Part shown: one piece after another, positions 61,099-64,000 of the stretch
Layout of the letters: each line of letters starts with the position of its first letter
Position numbering within the stretch: the stretch's first letter is position 1
Source: Gordonia sp. SL306
Lineage (GTDB): Bacteria; Actinomycetota; Actinomycetes; Mycobacteriales; Mycobacteriaceae
Reading direction: 5' to 3'
DNA: 64,000 nucleotides
Assembly: GCF_026625785.1 (NCBI RefSeq)
Contig: NZ_CP113063.1
Coordinates: 3,162,001-3,226,000 of the forward strand
Notes under the pieces: model-generated
Seen by the model: the letters and a program-made list of their open reading frames with translations, nothing else
What the model was told of the DNA's origin: nothing
Database searches by the model: none
Made by a program: the position numbers and the translations under genes

Positions 61099-62112
61099 AT
61101 GCCGCTTCCAGCGCCACGTGGGCCGTTGAGCCGCACCGTCGTATCGACCCTCACCGGCCATCACACCGGACTCGATCAACTGCGTGACCGCATGGTTGCG
61201 GATCTGCCTACGGGCAACGACTTTCTGCTCGACGAAGACATCGCGATCACGCTGACAATGCTCTACGAGCTGCACCTCAGGGGAATCGTGGGAGTGTCCG
61301 ACGACTGGGAGTGGAACGCGGACCTGCTGGCTGCGCGCGCGGTTCTCGAAGCCCGCTTTCTCGAGGCCATCGACGACCTGGTCGGAATGGTGCACCCGCC
61401 GGCCGACCTGGAAGGTGCTCTGTGGGCGGTCGGTAATGCGGATGACGGTCCGCCTCTGTCGTCGTTCATGGCGCGAACGGCCGAATGCGATCACTTTCGC
61501 GAATTGATCGTTCACCGCTCGTTCCATCAGCTTCGCGAGGCCGACGTGCACACGATGGCAATACCGCGCTTGCACGGCGCCGCGAAGGCAGGTCTTGTCG
61601 AAGTCCAGATGGACGAGTACGGCGGTGGATCCGTCGACAGAATGCACGCGACTCTCTACGCGCGGATGATGCGTGCACTGGGGCTGAACAGCGACTATGC
61701 ACACTATATCGACGTGATTCCGGCGTCGACGCTGGCCGGGGTGAATGCGTTGTCGATGTTCGGCGTGCATCGCTCTCTGAGGTATGAGCTGATCGGTCAC
61801 CTGTGCACAGTCGAGATGACCTCGGCGCTACCGAGCAGGAAATACAGTCGAGGGCTTGCCAGGCTCGGGTTCGGCCCCGATGCGCGACTCTTCTTCGATG
61901 AACACGTGGAGGCGGATTCGGTTCACGAGCAGCTCATTGTTCGCGAGGTGGCTGGTCGTCTGGCGGCCGGCGATCCCGCTGCCGGGACAGCGTTGATCCG
62001 AGGTGCCCGTGCCTGCGCCGCTTTCGACGTACTGGCCGCAGAGCATGTCTGGCAATGCTGGGAGTCTGCCGAGACGTCACTGCTGCGTTCACTCGAGGGC
62101 GTTACATCGTGA
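61099..62112 (+). CDS. Haem-oxygenase-like diiron protein (iron-containing redox enzyme family)
   Basis: A 337-residue all-helical protein of the haem-oxygenase-like diiron oxidase (HDO) fold. The start PLPAPRGPLSRTVVSTLT fits the family. Likely iron ligands are in GLVEVQMDEYGGGSVDRMHA (Glu/Glu/His) and RLFFDEHVEADSVHEQLIVR (Glu/His, Asp, His). HDOs use O2 in unusual oxidations in natural-product pathways. ATG 61099 is preferred; a TTG at 61030 would butt against the divergent CDGSH start and leave no promoter. A HemK-like methyltransferase gene follows 144 bp downstream. Confidence 0.82.
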   Translation: MPLPAPRGPLSRTVVSTLTGHHTGLDQLRDRMVADLPTGNDFLLDEDIAITLTMLYELHLRGIVGVSDDWEWNADLLAARAVLEARFLEAIDDLVGMVHPPADLEGALWAVGNADDGPPLSSFMARTAECDHFRELIVHRSFHQLREADVHTMAIPRLHGAAKAGLVEVQMDEYGGGSVDRMHATLYARMMRALGLNSDYAHYIDVIPASTLAGVNALSMFGVHRSLRYELIGHLCTVEMTSALPSRKYSRGLARLGFGPDARLFFDEHVEADSVHEQLIVREVAGRLAAGDPAAGTALIRGARACAAFDVLAAEHVWQCWESAETSLLRSLEGVTS

Positions 62113-62256
62113 GTTTCAGCCGAATTTAAGTGTCTGGGTATTAGCGTCGATGAGATGTCCACAGTCAATGAGGAGAGTAGCCACCGGTGTGCGGCGGGAG
62201 GGTTGTGAACTGCATGATGAATGCTGACCGGGCCGTAATGCGTGGGCGCGGAGCAC

Positions 62257-62976
62257 ATGGGTGACGCGATCCTTGACCGGCGGACCCACGGCATCCTCAG
62301 TGCACTCCCCGGTCCCGTGCCTCAGATCGCGGAGCATCCCGAGGTGTACCGACCGTCGGTCGACTCCGCGCTGCTGTGTCTTGGGCTCGCCGAGGAGTTC
62401 CGGGTACGTCCGTCCCGATCGTCGTCGGCCACCGAACTCTGTGCGGGCGCAGGTCTAGCGAGCCTCTATGCGACCCGCTGGGCGTCCACGGTCATCGCCG
62501 TCGATCGGAACCCGGCAGCGATTGCGGTGATGCGGTCGAACGCTCGGGTGAACGGCGTCGCGCTGGATCTCCGCTGTGCCGATGCGAACGACCTGGACCG
62601 TTCCTTCGCGGCCGACGTGGTGTTCGCGAACCCGCCCTATGTGCCGACTTCTCCCGATGCGACTCGATCCGCACTCGGGTATGCCTGCAACGGTGGTGAA
62701 CTCGGCCGCGATGTGATCGACTCGATCATCGAGCGCGCACCGATTCTCGTTCGCCCCGGTGGGACCTTGCTTCTGGTCCAGTCGACGATCAGCGGTGCCG
62801 AGCAGACCATGGCCGCACTGTCTGCTCTGGGCTTTCAGGTATCGGTGTCACACACGCGGACAATACCTTTCGGGCCGGTCATGCTGGGGCGTGCGGTGTG
62901 GATGGAAGAGCGAGGGCTGATCGCACCCGGGCAGCGATGGGAGCAGCTCGTGGTGATCCGAGCACGTCGACGGTGA
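62257..62976 (+). CDS. HemK/PrmC-like class I methyltransferase
   Basis: About 239 residues. SAM motif I is ATELCAGAGLASLYATRWAS, with AVDRNPAAIAVMRSNARVNG as motif II, and the catalytic NPPY appears in VVFANPPYVPTSPD. NPPY and the organisation fit HemK2/Mtq2-like N5-glutamine methyltransferases, which modify GGQ motifs, although other substrates occur. GTG 62242 or ATG 62257 may be the start; neither has a good SD spacing. The stop overlaps the NRPS start (GTGA). Confidence 0.82.
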   Translation: MGDAILDRRTHGILSALPGPVPQIAEHPEVYRPSVDSALLCLGLAEEFRVRPSRSSSATELCAGAGLASLYATRWASTVIAVDRNPAAIAVMRSNARVNGVALDLRCADANDLDRSFAADVVFANPPYVPTSPDATRSALGYACNGGELGRDVIDSIIERAPILVRPGGTLLLVQSTISGAEQTMAALSALGFQVSVSHTRTIPFGPVMLGRAVWMEERGLIAPGQRWEQLVVIRARRR

Positions 62977-64000
62977 AGCCCGTGTCTACATCCAGGATGA
63001 TTCCGATGAATCGGGCACAGTCAGCTCTCTGGTACGCCCAGCAGGCTCTGGGGGACGTCCCACTTGCAGTGGCGCACTACATCGAGTTGGCGGGCGACGT
63101 CGACGTCGACACGTTGTGTTCGGCAGGTTCGCAGGCGGCGGTCGAGCTCGGTATTGCTTCGTCTCGGGTGATCACCGGGGCGGAGGGTGAGCCCCGACTT
63201 GTGATCGGGGCGGGGTCGCCCGACGCCGTACCGCGGATGTCCGCGAGTTCCGTCGCAGACGCGCTCCGACAGATGGAGGAAGCTGCGGCGAGTCCGCTTC
63301 CGCTCGACGGCCCGCTCACCGAGTCGATGGTGATCGAGGCCGACGGGCGGTGGTTCTTCTATCTCCGTGCCCACCATCTCGTGATCGACGGGTACGGTGC
63401 CGCAGCATTGCTGTCCCGGACTGCCGAGTTGTACCGGCGCGCGGTCAGGGCCGAGACGGACGCAGACGGCCCCGCCCCGCAGTCGCCGGAGGTGATCGTG
63501 GATTATGAGCAGAAGTATCGCTCGTCGTCGCGTCATGGGCAGGATGGGCAATACTGGTTCGAGGAGCTTACCAAGCGTCCGGAACCGTTGTGGCTGAACG
63601 GATCACCGGCGGACCCGGTTGTCTCACCGGTCCTCTCCGGCATCGACATCGAGGCGTCGATAGCGGCCGGAATCGAGGAATGTGCGCGGACTCACCGTAC
63701 GGCCGTTGCGGCCATCTGGATTGCGGGTATCTGCCTTTACCTCTCGCGTGCGCGTGACCGTGCCGATATCCCGTTGCTCATCGCCAGCTCCGGGCGTACG
63801 ACAGCGAGGCTGCGAGCGGCCGCTGGATGCATGTCGAATCTGCTTCCGGTCGCGGTTCAGGTGAACACGGGCGCCTGCGTCGCGGACTGGATCGGTGAGG
63901 TGTCGGCAGTGCTCTCAGAGATGTTGCGGCACCAGCAATTTCGTGTAGAAGAGATGAGACGCGACCGTGACCCGGGGATGTCCTCGCCGTTGCACGACGC
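62973..64000 (+). CDS. Non-ribosomal peptide synthetase, condensation domain (partial)
   Basis: The frame is open from GTG 62973 to the right edge (342 codons, no stop). The start reads NRAQSALWYAQQALGDVPLA, the entry pattern of LCL-type condensation domains; the catalytic motif is LRAHHLVIDGYGAAALL (HHxxxDG), and VIVDYEQKY, DGQYWFEELTKRPEPLWL and GCMSNLLPVAVQVNTG follow as in condensation domains. Because an NRPS begins with condensation and no adenylation domain is in view, its product is unknown. It is coupled to the methyltransferase gene by a 4-nt overlap. An in-frame ATG at 62997 or 63006 is another possible start. Confidence 0.9.
   Translation, partial: MKPVSTSRMIPMNRAQSALWYAQQALGDVPLAVAHYIELAGDVDVDTLCSAGSQAAVELGIASSRVITGAEGEPRLVIGAGSPDAVPRMSASSVADALRQMEEAAASPLPLDGPLTESMVIEADGRWFFYLRAHHLVIDGYGAAALLSRTAELYRRAVRAETDADGPAPQSPEVIVDYEQKYRSSSRHGQDGQYWFEELTKRPEPLWLNGSPADPVVSPVLSGIDIEASIAAGIEECARTHRTAVAAIWIAGICLYLSRARDRADIPLLIASSGRTTARLRAAAGCMSNLLPVAVQVNTGACVADWIGEVSAVLSEMLRHQQFRVEEMRRDRDPGMSSPLHD

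Overview
The window is high-GC DNA with GTG and TTG starts and densely overlapping genes. The content points to a mycolic-acid-type actinobacterium (order Mycobacteriales; Gordonia or a close relative is my best guess, by inference only). Supporting signs are F420-type LLM oxidoreductases, an antigen-85-like esterase, ClpC, actinobacterial ECF sigma factors, and many -10 boxes placed 6-8 nt before a start codon, which is the layout of leaderless transcripts. No rRNA, tRNA, insertion sequence, prophage or CRISPR array was recognised.

Layout. 1-9.6 kb: a partial D12-type DNA adenine methylase (left edge), a HIT protein, a RecQ-like helicase with a PRTase-like tail, a two-gene cell-envelope glycosylation module (GT2 fused to GtrA, then a GT-C transferase), LtrA and purD. 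9.6-13.3 kb: a Tat lipoprotein esterase and a GbsR-regulated DrrAB-type exporter. 13.3-19.6 kb: a CstR-like/DUF302 operon with its operators, two TetR loci, a nucleoside deaminase, a small secreted protein, and an LLM/SRPBCC/HxlR group. 19.7-30.6 kb: a housekeeping block with purB, a SelW-like protein, purC, oligopeptidase B, a MarR-regulated DHA2 exporter, a glutathione peroxidase and the operon purS-purQ-membrane protein-M18 aminopeptidase, the last frameshifted. 30.6-40 kb: a lytic transglycosylase, a beta-propeller membrane protein with an AraC regulator, NmrA-like/DUF1772, an ECF sigma factor plus triple-VOC protein, a hydrolase/TetR pair and an LLM enzyme. 40-46.2 kb: a four-gene choline-to-betaine operon (BCCT transporter, aldehyde dehydrogenase, GMC oxidoreductase, DUF5996). 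46.5-49.3 kb: clpC with a strong terminator and a palindromic repeat. 49.3-60.7 kb: an ECF42-like sigma/YCII pair, an enoyl-CoA hydratase, an SGNH hydrolase, an acyltransferase-3, a monoacylglycerol lipase, DUF305 plus an LVIVD propeller, an MFS exporter, DUF2231 and an Ag85-like esterase. 60.8-64 kb: a CDGSH protein divergent from a haem-oxygenase-like diiron protein, a HemK-like methyltransferase and the first part of an NRPS condensation protein that runs off the right edge.

Five purine genes (purD, purB, purC, purS, purQ) lie in three separate loci. Most regulators sit next to, or overlap, the genes they probably control, and several have a clear palindrome in the shared promoter. The most unusual items are the right-edge redox/NRPS cluster, the DUF5996 gene coupled to choline oxidation, the CstR-like sensor with two operators, and a 5-bp direct-repeat contraction that would explain the aminopeptidase frameshift.
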